Numbered from the stretch's first letter, positions 45,426 to 57,902 are shown. The stretch is 64,000 nt of DNA from Eupeodes corollae (GCF_945859685.1 NC_079148.1:118144156-118208155), one strand, 5' to 3'. Numbers and translations: made by a program. The notes: generated by a model not told the origin, from the letters alone.

Positions 45426-47220
45426 ATTTATATAGGGTTTTCCTTTATAATTTTTGGTTACATGAAAGACCAATTAATGGATGTTTATTTTTCTATAAAC
45501 AGCGCCACCACGGCATCAGTTTCAGCACTGTATCATTCTAATGAAATTGCCTTTAAAGGATTCTCAAGTTTATGGCTGTAAATTCATTACTCCATAAATT
45601 CTATCTTCAATGTTGTGTGAAGAAAAAAGTCTGAATGTGTTCAATGATAAAATATCGGGGTTTTTAGTTCTGAATATTTAAAATTTTAATGAAGTATTGT
45701 TACTTGTCAAATGTCAACTTCTAAATTGACATCTGGCAATAGCCTGCTATTTAAAATAAACCCTCTTTTTGTAAAAAACCTATTTTAAGGTGGTTTTAAC
45801 ATTAAGGTCATTATAGACGACTTATTTAGCGTTGGTAAAATGATGAAATGTAGAAATAAATCGCCTTCAAAACAATCACTTAACTGACATTTTGGCCACC
45901 ACTTCGAATTAAAAAATCACCTCAATGTGATTTCATAAACAAAATTTTAAAGGAAAATTTTTGCCAGACAAACTGTTCTTCAAAAACAAAACCTACATAT
46001 CAACAAAAAGGAAGCCACTTCAAAGTTAAATAGTACTGTTTGTCCTTTGTTTCTTTATGAATGTGCTCTTTTTCTGCCACTTGCTCACTACTTGTCCTCA
46101 TTTCCTTGCCTTATGTTCTTAATACAAAATTCTGGCATGTGAAATAGGAAGAGCTTTTCACCTGCCAAAAACTATAAGTATTACCATCTTTCACTATCAA
46201 TACAACTATACTACATTACTTAATACTACTACTTCTATGAAGCTTATTTGTAAATTTTTCGAAAGGAAACAAATATTTCCATCAAATTCTATGTGTTTGA
46301 AATCTAAAAAGAGTATTCTATTGCTGGTCCATAAACCTTTTTTTATTAATTACACAGTATAACAATTCTGCTTTTAAAATGAGGGAAAATTGATCTTTTT
46401 TCAAAATGACCAATGGAAAGTGACATGTATTTTTCATTCTAAAATAAAGCTTTTTGACAATCACGAAAACATTCCCTCTTGTTTGTTTAAAAACTTCAAA
46501 TGTCAAACTGGTGATCGAAGGATTATTCTCCCTTTGGACTCTCTCATTTCAACTCACAGTTAAAAAGAGACATAAGAGAGGTGCAGAGATAAAATACAAT
46601 GAAATGTCAAAATAAATCAACTTCATTTAGGAGCTTGTTTCTCTATTGGATAGTTTGTATTTAAGAAATGTAATATACTCAATAACTAAATAGGAGTATT
46701 TTTAAACAGAGAAATATGTACTAGTTAGCCTGCAATGGCATCACTTTAATATGCTCCATATTTATAAAGCTCCCCTTAGATATTTTTCTCTTTCCTTTCA
46801 CAATACCTTACCCCTTCTACATTCTTATCAATTTCGTTTTCATCTTTTCTTTCCATGTGCACTTGCTAATTTGTTTAATATTTGCCTTTCTTTCACTCTC
46901 ACATCCAATCATATGCAGCCCTTCTCATTTGCTTGCAGAAATTCGTTTTCGCAGCTGCTGCTACCGATATGAGGTCGCTTGCGACTCACACAGTAGAATT
47001 AGTAGCAGACAGAAGGCAGACAAAAGTTGAATAAAAAAAAGCTTTCGATAGAAAACCAAATCGAATCGAAAAGGAAGACCCAACACAATTGAGCGTGAGC
47101 GACGAGCAACACAAAGCAGAAGCAGAGCAGAGTACACCACACCATAAGAGTGAAAGAAAACCAGAAACAAAAAAGTTAAAGTAGTCTCGTTGTCAATTAA
47201 ATTCAAGAATCAAGACAAGA
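45426..47220. other. noncoding; right part resembles a 5' leader
   Basis: No gene recognised. From about 46920 to 47220 the plus strand is less AT-rich and A/G-rich, with GCAGCTGCTGCTACCG and CACAAAGCAGAAGCAGAGCA. That is the look of a fly 5' untranslated leader, which is inference only. Confidence 0.35.
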
Positions 47221-47469
47221 GTGATGATCATAGACAAACCATATAAAGACCGGAAACAAATCTGTCATTCTGGTTTGCCTACAAGCTGAAACGTCTACTT
47301 ACACGCACCCTTAAGTCTAACATCAATTCACCGCTGCTAACATCAATTCACCACCCTCTAAAGTCAATTCACCACGAAAATAAGGAATAGTGCTGAGAAA
47401 TTCTTTAGGGGTGGCACCTAGTGGCTACGGCGACATTAGCTATTGCATTTTTTGGGAAGAGTACGATAG

Positions 47470-47640
47470 CTCAGGCGACAAAGTTTGATGACGGATTTGT
47501 ATAGAACAGTTAAAAACAAGTATTTTTTACTACGGGAGCGGGTCTGTTTCCCCCCATTTAGGAGGTAGGGACATTTTAAAAAAATATGTAAGTTAAATGG
47601 AAACAAAATAATGGTAATACTTACAACTAAGTTTTATAAA
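47470..47640 (+). repeat. head fragment of the ~170-bp-unit repeat family (copy 4)
   Basis: GACAAAGTTT, GGATTTGTATAGAACAG and TTAAAAACAAGTATTTTTT match 11437-11490 in order. A C-rich patch matching about 11510 follows. Homology stops near the point where copy 2 of the family begins, so this copy and copy 2 cover complementary parts of the element. Confidence 0.75.
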
Positions 47641-48198
47641 TTTTTCAAAGCCAACACTTTTGTCTATTAGCTTTTTTTGAAATCAAGTCAAAACTATGCA
47701 AATTAGAATAGTTCCTTGAGATATTACATTTTTAAATAAATATTTATTAATCGAAACATCTCAGATGCCAACTTAAGACTAAAATCGAAAAACATTTTTG
47801 CTGTTAACTGTCGTTAAATATTGTTTAAGAAAGACCTTATGATTTCTTATACATGAATCACTTATTAAGAAAACAACATGTTCCTACGCGATTCTATTGA
47901 AATGTAACATAATATTTAATATCATATTTTATGATCGAGAGGATCGTGCTTAATGCTTATTATTATATTTTGGTTCATATTTTCTAATTAATAATGGAAT
48001 AGATGTGTTAATTTGCATAGTTTTTGAAAAAAATTGTTTTAAGCTCAAAATTTGGCCAAAAAAGGTAAAAAAAAGTTTTCAAGTGTAATTTTTAATACTT
48101 AAATTATCTATTATTGTTTTTAGAATTCATTGTTCATATTTGTTTTTGATCAAAAACTGAAAACCAGATGATTTTATGTCTTCTTGTTCTTGAGAAAA

Positions 48199-48598
48199 TT
48201 TTCCTATCGAAAATGTTTAAAAATGCAAACATTGGAACTCATTCGGTCGTGCCCTTGGTACAATAATGTACCTACAGGAATGGTTTATACCTTCCTGGAA
48301 TCCTTGAAGTGTGAGTAGGAACTTTGCGTTCATACTTTTTAGTAAAAACCAAAACAACTTAAAAAAGCACCTTCGAGTGAGTTCCAATGTTCTTATTTTC
48401 CTATCGAAAATGTTTAAAAATGCAAACATTGGAACTCATTCGGTCGTGTCCTTGGTACAATAATGTACCTACAGGAATGGTTTATACCTTCCTGGAATCC
48501 TTGAAGTGTGAGTAAGAACAATGCATTCACACTTTTTTGTAAAAATCTAAAAAACTTTTAAGAACATGACCAAGTGAGTTCCAATGTTCGTATTTTGC
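48199..48598 (+). repeat. two-copy ~197-bp tandem repeat
   Basis: Units start TTTTCCTATCGAAAATGTTT at 48199 and 48396. They share GGAACTCATTCGGTCGTG, ACAATAATGTACCTACAGGA and GGAATCCTTGAAGTGTGAGT. They differ by a few bases, so the duplication is fairly young. Confidence 0.88.
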
Positions 48599-49211
48599 GG
48601 CATTTTAGTAAACAAAACAATTCGTCGTAGAAGTCAAATTCTCACCACAGCTATTTTAATAAAAAAAAAACATCTGTCAAAACAAGTAAATACACCGCAT
48701 CGAATTGTTGTTGCATTTCAAATTTCAAAATGGACGTCATGACAAATTACAAATACAACAATGTAAACAAATGGGTGTTGGAGGGTAAAACGTACGAAAG
48801 ATTCCGGTCTTTATATGGTTTGTCTATGGTGATGATTTTTGTCGCCATACGCTCTTGTCGTAGTCGTTCGTGCATTGGCTTAAGTTGGTTAATTTAAATC
48901 CTAATTTTAATTTCATTTCAATAAAACTTTTGAACAAGCAACGCAACGGTAATAGTTTCCTAAATTTTGGGGGTGTGGAAATCAATTAAAAGAAATAAAG
49001 AAAGAACTATGACATTGAGCTAGTTCCTGATTGGAAAAGTGGTTACATCGAATTTTGCGAAAAAAGTTCAATTTTTTTTTTGTTTACACCATTTTCTCCC
49101 TTAAGGGGGTGTCTAATTGTTTTTGTGTGTTTGGCTGTGCCTCTGTTGTTTGCGGTGACAATTCTTTGACATTCTACCAATTACACGCTTCTGCGGCGTG
49201 TAAATGTACAG

Positions 49212-49315
49212 AGACGGGAAAAAGCTGATTCAACGCAAAGAACGTATGCAAATTTTAGCAAGGAAGATGGACGAGGTCTTTTCGCTGCATACGGAAAAAC
49301 TAGATTTGTTCGATG
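49212..49315 (+). CDS. candidate internal exon, unknown protein
   Basis: The plus strand has an acceptor-like ATGTACAG| ending at 49211 and a good donor GATG|GTAAGT at 49316. The 104 nt between are open in one frame and encode a charged helix-like segment (KKLIQRKERMQILARKMDEV, then HTEKLDLFD). Composition is less AT-rich than the flanks. I do not recognise the protein. If real, it belongs to a plus-strand gene, perhaps the one whose leader may lie near 47.0 kb. No flanking exon was identified. Confidence 0.35.
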
Positions 49316-49404
49316 GTAAGTTTGGGGTTGTTTTTTTAATTTATTTTAATTTAATTTATTGCTATAAAACTTTTATTAAGGACTTCCTGCCACCCCCTCT
49401 ATGA

Positions 49405-52125
49405 TCTTGGCATGTCAACCTCTCCCTTGTGACACAGTCACTAAGAAATATGTTGCCTCTTCTTTGGTAGAATGTGTGAGATAAAAATAATTCAGCTAGC
49501 GCCGCAGCCGCTGCTGCCGCTGCCGGTTTATCATTTTTCATGTTGTGCTAGAATCTTAAAAAATCACATGCTTTAGCACTCGGATTCAAATAGAAATAAG
49601 AATACGTGTGTAATTTTATTTTGTTTGTTAGATTTAATTATTAGATTGCCAAGTGGTGCAATAGCTCAGCTCTTAACACACATAAAAAGAAGAAACAATT
49701 GGTGTCACGTTTAGGAAGGTTTTGTATTTTTGTTTCTAGTCAAACAAAAAGCAACAAGGTAGTGTCAAAATCGACACCATTAATTGATTTTCTTTGTTTA
49801 TGAATTAAAAATTAAAAAGCAAACCAGGTCGTTCTCTCTCTTATTATTTTTTATCGCCACAAGGCCTCCTCCCTGACTCAATTCAAGTCACAGCTTTATT
49901 CGTTTATTGCAAACAAATTGAATGAGCTTATTGTTATTGTATTTCTTCCATAAACGTACGCCACGAGATGAGCAAGTTTCTGGTTTATCTGAATCTGATA
50001 ATTCCTTTAAATGGGGGTTTTAATTGATTTTTTCTGCTTTCAAATTAAAGAAAGACGATTAAAACAGAAAACAATGGGTATAGATAGTAGATACATACAT
50101 ACATAAGTATGTATATACCTCCCTAACCTATTATAACTAGTTGATCTCGGTTGAAAAATAAAGAGAATTATACTTGAATTATTCCTCATACATAAATTTA
50201 CCCTTTAAATGGTAAGAACTCTGCTTTCACATCAGGCAAAGTTAAATCGATTTTATGGTTAAAATTGTTGCTATTTTTGAATGCTATGTACATAAAGATG
50301 TATCTTTTATTTCATGTCGGTAGGTAGGTACGAAAATAGGATTTTAAAATCACTTCAACTTGTTATGTATCAGAAATTAAATGATAATAACCTTGGGGAC
50401 CAATGCCGATGGGTTTGCAAAATTAATTTGTCGGTAAATTTTTTTTGAAAGGTTTATAGTTATGTTCGAGGCATGACTATTGTTTTGTACTCTTCATATA
50501 ATCAAGTCAAAAAGCCAAAATGAAAAAAAACACCTACTCACCTGTTTTTTTTTTTAGTTTAAATGAGTCATTCTACTTACCTATCTGTTGAAATGCATCA
50601 ACAAAAATTTAATCTTCAGTCTCAGAGAAAATTAAATTTCGAGCAATATAACAGTTAAATAAAAGTGTATAAAAATGTTGTCCAATTGTTGGATATCATA
50701 TGTTTGAGTCATCATTACTTTGTTTAAAGTTAACATGCATAAATAAATTTATTTTTTCTTTTGACGAGTTGACCAACTTGTTTATGAAAGTAAAGTACAT
50801 TTTTGACTCACAAAAGACCGGCCATGTTTTTGATTTTATTTAGTTATTAAGGCATTTTTTTTGGATCTTAATCATAAAAATAAACTTTCAAATAACCTTT
50901 AAGGACAACAGTTGCAAAAAACCTAACATAAAAACTGGGTTTATATGTTTATACCTTTGTACCTACCTTAAAATAGCAGTAAAGGTATTCATTTTAATCC
51001 AAAAAATTGTCATTGATAAATACGACAACAATTTTGTGACACACCATGACAAAAAAGACAAGCTAATACCTACTTAAAGTAAATCACTTCATCCGCTTTG
51101 TAGCAGTTAGTTGATTTATTACAATAGCTAAAAAGCAAAATAGTTTTATTTTAATTTAAAAAAAAAGAATAGCCTCTTTTGTAATTAGAGGAAATGCCAT
51201 ACTCTATTCTGTGTGTGTTCTATATGCATATGCATAGGTATACAATAGATATCTAACTATGCTTTGTCAGAATTGCAAATGAAAAAGTTCTTAAAGAGGC
51301 GTGTAGGTATATAAATTATTTTTCTATTTGCTCTAGGCAAACCTTGATTTGGATTTCTTATTGAATTGGTAGATAGTTTGATATAAAAGACACGTAATTA
51401 TTCAATTATTATCTTTTAAGTGTCAAGACGATAATGGAAATGAGATTCCTTATAACTGTATGGCAGAGTCCACGAATTTTGAATTGGTCGAAGCGCATAC
51501 GATTGTTTAGTTTATCTCTGCTGCTGGAAAAGAATATGCCCACAAATGTTTTACTGTAATCGTTAATATATAATTACATATACTTCTCCGTGTAAGAAAC
51601 TTCTAAATCCTGTTTTTAAATTCTTTCAGACTATCATTGTCCACAATATCAATTGTTGATGTTTGGAAACAAAAAAAATTCGTTAGATGTGAAAGATAAT
51701 TAATCATTTCTTTGAATATTTAAAAATTCTGTCTTTAACATGTTTTTTTTTTTTTGGGGGTTTGCATATTCGTGATAACGCATATTTTAAAAGAATTCCT
51801 AGAGCATGTTCATATAAATTAGGCGACCTTTCTTCAAGTACGAACAACTTTTGGTGGATTTTATTTACATATACTATACATACCATGAAGCAAAAAAAAA
51901 GTTTTACAGTCGATTTTCTTTTTATAAAAATGGAGTAAATTGCAATAAAAAAAAAAACAAAATACTCACCAAAAATAGGGATTTTTTTTAACCTCCAGAT
52001 TAAGTAAAACACATTTTTTTTTAATAAATTATTTTAATACAAAAAACCTAATTAAATAAAGAAAGTCTATTTTATAAAATAAAAAAAACTTGTGCATTTG
52101 AAAAATTCAATTAAAAAACAGCAAC
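49405..52125. other. noncoding, nothing recognised
   Basis: AT-rich DNA. A short GCN-repeat patch (CGCCGCAGCCGCTGCTGCCG) lies near 49500-49525. No transposon proteins or exons could be supported. Confidence 0.4.
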
Positions 52126-52129
52126 ATTT

Positions 52130-53480
52130 CAAAAAACCCAAATGGTTAAATATTTTGTATAATGTCCTTTTGCATCTAAGACCATTTGCAACCTCTTTGG
52201 CATTGAAAGGACCAATATTTTTATATCATCTGGCGTAATTTCAATCCATATCCTCTGTATTGCATCTTTTAACTGTTTTTTATTTTTTAACTTTCCTTTC
52301 CCTCAACTTTTATTCAACATTTGCCCAAAAAATTGGATTTAAATTCGGACTTTGAGGTGGACGAAGGGGTTATTTTTTCACTTTATATAACAACCATTAA
52401 TTCACTTTTAACGAGGAATGGTTTGGATCATTGTCATGAACGAAACTAAAATTATCTCAAAGGTCCTATATTGATGCAGTACTTCTTAAATTATTTTTCA
52501 AGATGTTCAGGTAGTCAAACTTATTCATTGTCCCTTCCACAAATTGAAAATTTCCAACTCTATTTGCACCCCAATAACGCTGCCACCGCCATGTTTTACT
52601 GTGCAATTTATATTCTTCGGATTTAACGCTGTACCCTTTTTCTCCAACAAAACGTGGCCCATCGGATACAAAAATATTGAATTTGGATTCTTCGGTATAA
52701 TTAACGGGATTCCAAAACTCTATCGGCTTATTTATATGCTCTTTGGCATATTGTAGGCGGTTCTTTACACTTATGGCGGATAAAAGTGGTTTGTTTCGCA
52801 GCGAAAACCCTCTAAACTCTTTCGAATGTAAAAAATGTCTTACCGTCTGTGGATGAACTTGGACAATTTTGTTTCTATTGAGGTCTTCCGCTATTTCCAA
52901 TGTCGACATTTTGGGGTTACTTTGAACAATTCTTACTATACGCCTCTTTGTTTGTTTAGTATCAATTTTTCTCGGTCTCCCACTTTTACTTATAAAAAAT
53001 AAATTAGGTGGCGCAACTGTCCGCAAAGAACCAGGGCCTAATGACTTACAACTCGTAACCATTCCTGTATGCGAGTAATGTTGTCAGAGATGGAAGGGAC
53101 CTACAGTTTATATGCCGAATCCGAACGGATAATTTGGGAAAGCACTTTTCATGACAAGAATTACTCTTGGAAGATTTGTCAATTCCTCACAAGAAGCAAT
53201 ACCCGTGAAAAAAGTTAGGTGGGAAAGGCAGGGATCGATCCCAAGACCTCTTGCATGACAGTCCAACGCACTAACCATTAGGTACGCTACTCCCACTTTT
53301 ACTTAGTCTTGAAAAAACTAAACCTTTCACAAAAGATATCTAAGTTTGGCCCCTATCTCATGTTATGTTATGTCAAGATTTTGGAAGAACTTGACAAACT
53401 TCGTCGGTGAGCGAATGACGCCCGGAATTGAATTCGCTATATAAGGAATTATGGTTTAAGACCAAACTAAAATATCAGCT
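52130..53480 (-). pseudogene. Tc1-like transposase relic interrupted by a SINE
   Basis: Minus-strand sequence gives SKSGRPRKIDTKQTKRRIVR (helix-turn-helix linker), KMSTLEIAEDLN, QVHPQTVRHFL, KNRLQYAKEH, SKFNIFVSDGPRFV and NILKNNL (to about 52466). Further on, in other frames, come HDNDPNH and PPQSPNLNPIFW near 52340-52440. In the last motif Phe replaces the usual catalytic Glu, and the first catalytic site reads TEESKF rather than SDESKF. The SINE at 52993-53289 sits inside the gene; the N-terminal remainder continues to about 53400. The terminal inverted repeats could not be paired: CAGCTGGTCAAAAAATATTC at 53477 is a possible right end with no visible left partner. Confidence 0.82.
52993..53289 (-). 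mobile_element. tRNA-derived SINE, copy 5, with perfect 16-bp target duplication
   Basis: Flanked by CTCCCACTTTTACTTA at 52977-52992 and 53290-53305. On the minus strand the SINE has a head with an A-box-like TAATGGTTAGTGCGTTGG and a B-box GGGATCGATCCC-like form, then body and tail. The target duplication lies in codons for the transposase linker (SKSGRP), proving insertion into that gene. An open frame of 198 codons starting in the SINE tail is a chance fusion. Confidence 0.92.
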
Positions 53481-56400
53481 GGTCAAAAAATATTCGCGCC
53501 TTGATAGTCCATGTCGAAATTCTTAACAACTCACTTCACAAAAATTAACTTTGTTTAGTAATATTTGTAGACATAATTTATTGATATCCAAGCAGCAATA
53601 CAAAGCTATATCCACCACTGTCAAAAAGTTACTGCCATACTGGAGGAAATATAAGAGCTGACAAATAGGCCAAAAACAGATAAATGTTTCATCCAAGTCA
53701 TATCGTAGCTATGTATAATCTATACGCCAATAGATCAAGTAAATGTGTGAATCCACCAAAGTTTTCATAAATCGCAAACAACAGGTGTTCGGCTCATGAA
53801 ACTTGCAGGGTTTCGAATAATCTATGATCAAATATTTGCAAAGGAGACGGAAGACGATACGTACAAGGAAAATAGTTTTTCGACAACCTGTGCGAGGTCT
53901 CATCCTTGCAACCTTAGGACTTTTTGATGTTCACCTAAAAAATAGCTCCAAACCTAAATCCTCATCAAGTTTCCTACACCTTACCAACTCCTTACCATTT
54001 CTTCTGAAGCCCAGTGGATTTAAAGTTATCCGAGTGCGTTGATTTTCGGTCTACCGTAGCCTCACCCTGTAAAATCTTACGTAATGATATTTTGCATGGG
54101 GATTCACTTTAAACTTCCTGAAAGCTCAAAAATGCAATCAAACAATCTGAAGATAGTAATTTTCGAAAATGACAAAAACAATGTCAAAGAAGCGCCGTTT
54201 TGGTAAAGCCGGGAATATAAAGAGCGCAAACAAATTCAAATAATTTATTTGGTATCTAGAATAAATTAAAACAGACAAATAATTGTTTGACTGTCTATCC
54301 ACTAGGTTCGTTGAAAAAGCAGTCTTCAAAATATAAATCTAAATATCCATCTTTTTAACATTAAGTGCGTTTTTTTCGTATTTCATATATGTATAGTACA
54401 GTGAGAAATTGCCAACAAAACGATCCGCAGTAACCAGATTTTTGTATTACAAATTGGTACAACTGAAAGAAGATTTGTCAAAATAATAATAAAAAAACAC
54501 GCACAAATAGAAGAAAGTTTTGTGAAAATCAAAAGTTAAAATTAACTTAGCAAAAAAACTAACTAAAACTAATAAAATGGACAATTTTCAAAAAGAAATA
54601 AAAATAGTTCCTTTAACAATTGCAGGTTTGACATAAAATAAAAACTTCAAGAAGGGGGTTTGTTCGTAGACTACTACAATAACATGTGGCATTGAAGCGA
54701 ATTTGAAGCTCTTCTCAATTATTTATATAACTGAGTTTAAATGAGCTTGATTTGACTCGATTCAGGTTGGGGATCGAGTTCTTCATTGTTTAACACGAAT
54801 CAAACTATCTTACTTGCACTTTATAAGAAACATCGAAACACCATTTGCATTTAAGAAAGTGCTGTCAAACTTAATAATTTTTAAATCTTCTTGTGCGGTG
54901 GAAACACCAAAAAGATTTATTTAATCTAAACTAAGCTAAACCTTTAGTGAAAACATTGCAAAACTTAATTATCTTTTCTATTCTTGTAAAATAAGCTCAG
55001 TTAGTCCATTTTCACTAACAAAACTAAATAATATCAACAGTAATAGATTGATTTTTCCCCCCAATGGAAAACACACTGATTCCAAATGCACAACTACTCA
55101 ACGAACACAGCCATCGAGATACAAATGCAATATCAATCGTACCAACATTAGAGAACGAAATCACATAAGATCCATTTGAGACTTGTATAAATGTCAAAAA
55201 CCCATCCTAACTTTTATCGGTGTTATTCACGATATTGTTTTTGTAAAATCCTACTATACTATGGATAGATTTTCCAACAAAACACGGGTATTGAGTCTAT
55301 GTAGGAAACATTTTTGTGCATTTCATACTGATTTGCCTGAGACAGAACTGCATTTTTTGTTTTTTTTTTCGAATAAAACTAAAGAAATTAAAAAATTGAA
55401 GTAGTTGTACCACACCCAATGACAAAACTATAATATTGTAATTATGTGTTCATAAGTTAAAAATAAATGTTTCATCTTCTACTCAAATTTGTTATCAATT
55501 ATACAATATGTATAAAAGTGGGGGCACTTTATTTTTATACTTTTAATAGTTTTCGTCTTTCTTCAACAGAAAACTATTTTTAAATGTTTTAATTCTAACA
55601 TAAAAAGGTATTTAAAAATGCAAAACTTTACGAGCAAAATTCGCTTTTAATGAATTTTCAATTTCATATTCGTAACATGAAACTAAAATCAGTCTGTTTT
55701 TGATGTTTTTTGCTGCAATTAAAATAACTAAATGTTCTTAATATATGGCTTGAACTGAAGTCACTTTGTAATTATTCAAAAGACTTTCGGATTGTTACAA
55801 GAGTAGATTTTTCATATCGGTCGAAACTCACAGTGTTGAAAGTTTTCCAACATTCATTCGCTCTGGTTTCTATGGCGCTACCAAATTTATTTATTTTTAC
55901 AATGTAAATCATCCCATATATCATAGACAATCATTAAAAAAGACAATATATATTTTAAGTTAAAAAATTCAAAAAAATTCATAAATAAACAAATATTACA
56001 GAATTCATATCTTAAATTTAGACAGATACATAATTCACAAAAAAAACCTGAAAATTTCGTAAATTAACTAAGAAAAAAAACTTGTGTCACTTTAAAAAAT
56101 CAAATCATATACAAATAATAATTCTTTCGATTTCAAATGGATCTTTTCGAACTGATTAAAATAGAACCAACAATTTCTGCCTACACATTTTCTATTGAAT
56201 AATCGAAATTCCCGCCACAACTGCTGCAGCTTAATCACAAAATAACGATACTAATGGTATGACAAGAGCTAATATATATTCATACGTATATACAAACATA
56301 GCTTCTTAGTTTTAGACTGTCTTATAGAGTATATCTAATCTTTAATAAGTACACGTACTGTACATACAAAAACTCAATGACTGTACCAAGCAATATTTAC

Positions 56401-57290
56401 AAAATTTTTAAAGAGATATTGTTTCGATAGATTTGGTTTAACACGTGCAATGAATTCACCATCACAATTTATGATAATTTTAATTATTTTCAGAAACAAA
56501 ATTAGCTAAAATAATAATTCTAGTCAAACCACAAATAATACAAAAACAAAATTATGTATCTCTAGTTTCTTCTGTCTTAAGTGTAGTCAAACAGGGACAT
56601 AAACATAATTAAACAAAATGTATTTTAAATAAGCTAAATATTTTGTAAGGTCAAAGATTGAAGTAGAGTGAAGACAATCTTTCTTAATTTCATTTAAATT
56701 AATGATTATGATGAATTCATGTAAGTGGTTACGCTATATACATATATGTATATTTTTTTTAACTATTAAGATCAATCAAAAATTTAAAAGAGTTTCTTTT
56801 TGAAAATTCGAGAAGAGATAAACAATACTACATTCTGTACTTTCTGAATATTATTCATAAAAATGTGTGAGCACCATCTCAAGCAGGTATTAGTATATCT
56901 AAGAAAAACAAATGAAATCGACCATTCTTTTATTTTCTTTCATCTGCCTCATTGCGTAGCGCCAAATTGTTTAAACATTTATTATTGTTTTTTTTTCATT
57001 CCTAGGAAAATAAAAATTAATAGGTATTGAGTAATAGGTTGCGTTTGTTGGTTGGATGAATCGAATAATTATTTTGTCTGCTTTAGCTTGGTATTTTCTT
57101 TATATAAAAATTCATTCATAAAAAAATAATTTCATCCGAATTCAAACAGTCAAGATGATGACGAATACATTTGTCAAGACAAAATATAGACACCCGTAAT
57201 TGCATTAGTTGGCAAAATAAAGTTTTTTTTTATAAAGAATTTGAATCTCAACTTATAATTTTTCTATAACATCATGATTTTAAAATATGT
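53481..57290. other. noncoding, nothing recognised
   Basis: AT-rich DNA. The frame at 53824-54042 (rich in Arg/Lys then Ser) has no family match I can name. No repeats with ends were found. Confidence 0.4.
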
Positions 57291-57292
57291 CT

Positions 57293-57440
57293 CTACAAAA
57301 TAAAAGCTGGTGTGCCACAGGGCTTCGTAATGTCTCCTTTATTCTTTCACATTTTTTGTCTTGTAAAACTTCTACTCCAATAAATTGTTTGGCTGACAAT
57401 AGAAATCTTAGCTTTTCGATGCAAAAAGTGAGATGCCTGC
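57293..57440 (+). pseudogene. small LINE reverse-transcriptase fragment
   Basis: The plus strand encodes IKAGVPQGFVMSPLLFF and, after a frameshift, TPINCLADNRNLSFS. This matches the block around GVPQGYVLSPTLF and LNCSADESTLSFS of the minus-strand LINE at 20130-21668. The active site is LADN in place of YADD. Only about 150 bp is recognisable. Confidence 0.65.
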
Positions 57441-57902
57441 ATGCTGTCCCCTGCTTGGGCTCACTGTAAGCTTTGACGTGGGTGCAAATTTGAGTATATG
57501 CAAAGATATTGAAATTTAAGAAACTTTCGGGTTTGAAGTTTTATCATTTTTCAATTATCTCAAAAACTAGAAAACATGTTCCTTACTAATAATCAAATGT
57601 AATGTTAAGTTTAAAATTTGCGTGACATCGACCTATATGCTATGAATTCTTATTAACAAGCATACATGCTATGACCTAAATATTAAAGTTGACTCTTAAC
57701 AATAAACCATTTTTGTTTTAAAATCAAACAAAAACTTAATGTAACTTTTATGGTTTATTATTTGTGATCCTTACAATATATGGTAATTTTTCTCAAATTT
57801 GAAAGCCCACTCTAAATTTGATTATTGGTAAGCCCCATAGAAACTAATAGTTTTCAGTGCTTGATACAGAATTAATCAGATCAGTTGATTAATTATTTAT
57901 TA

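Larger units (their letters stand above)
47229..48828. mobile_element. 1.6-kb noncoding DNA transposon with TIRs and 8-bp target duplication
   Basis: The left end starts CATAGACAAACCATATAAAG at 47229. The right end is its exact inverse ending CTTTATATGGTTTGTCTATG at 48828. The perfect inverted match is 26 bp, through GACCGGA. The 8-bp sequence GTGATGAT flanks both sides (47221-47228 and 48829-48836). An 8-bp duplication and CA...TG ends fit the hAT or P superfamily; which one cannot be told without a transposase. No protein was seen. The interior holds a minisatellite of AACATCAATTCACC near 47330-47370, a piece of the ~170-bp-unit repeat head (about 47470-47640), and a ~197-bp tandem duplication at 48199-48598. 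Confidence 0.88.

Noticed and set aside
52466..53062. 198-codon minus-strand frame as an intact gene
   Set aside because: Its first ~30 codons are SINE tail sequence; the target duplication shows the rest is an interrupted Tc1-like transposase.
53477..53506. CAGCTGGTCAAAAAATATTC as terminal repeat of the third Tc1-like element
   Set aside because: No inverted partner was found on the left side (51.9-52.2 kb), so the boundary is left open.
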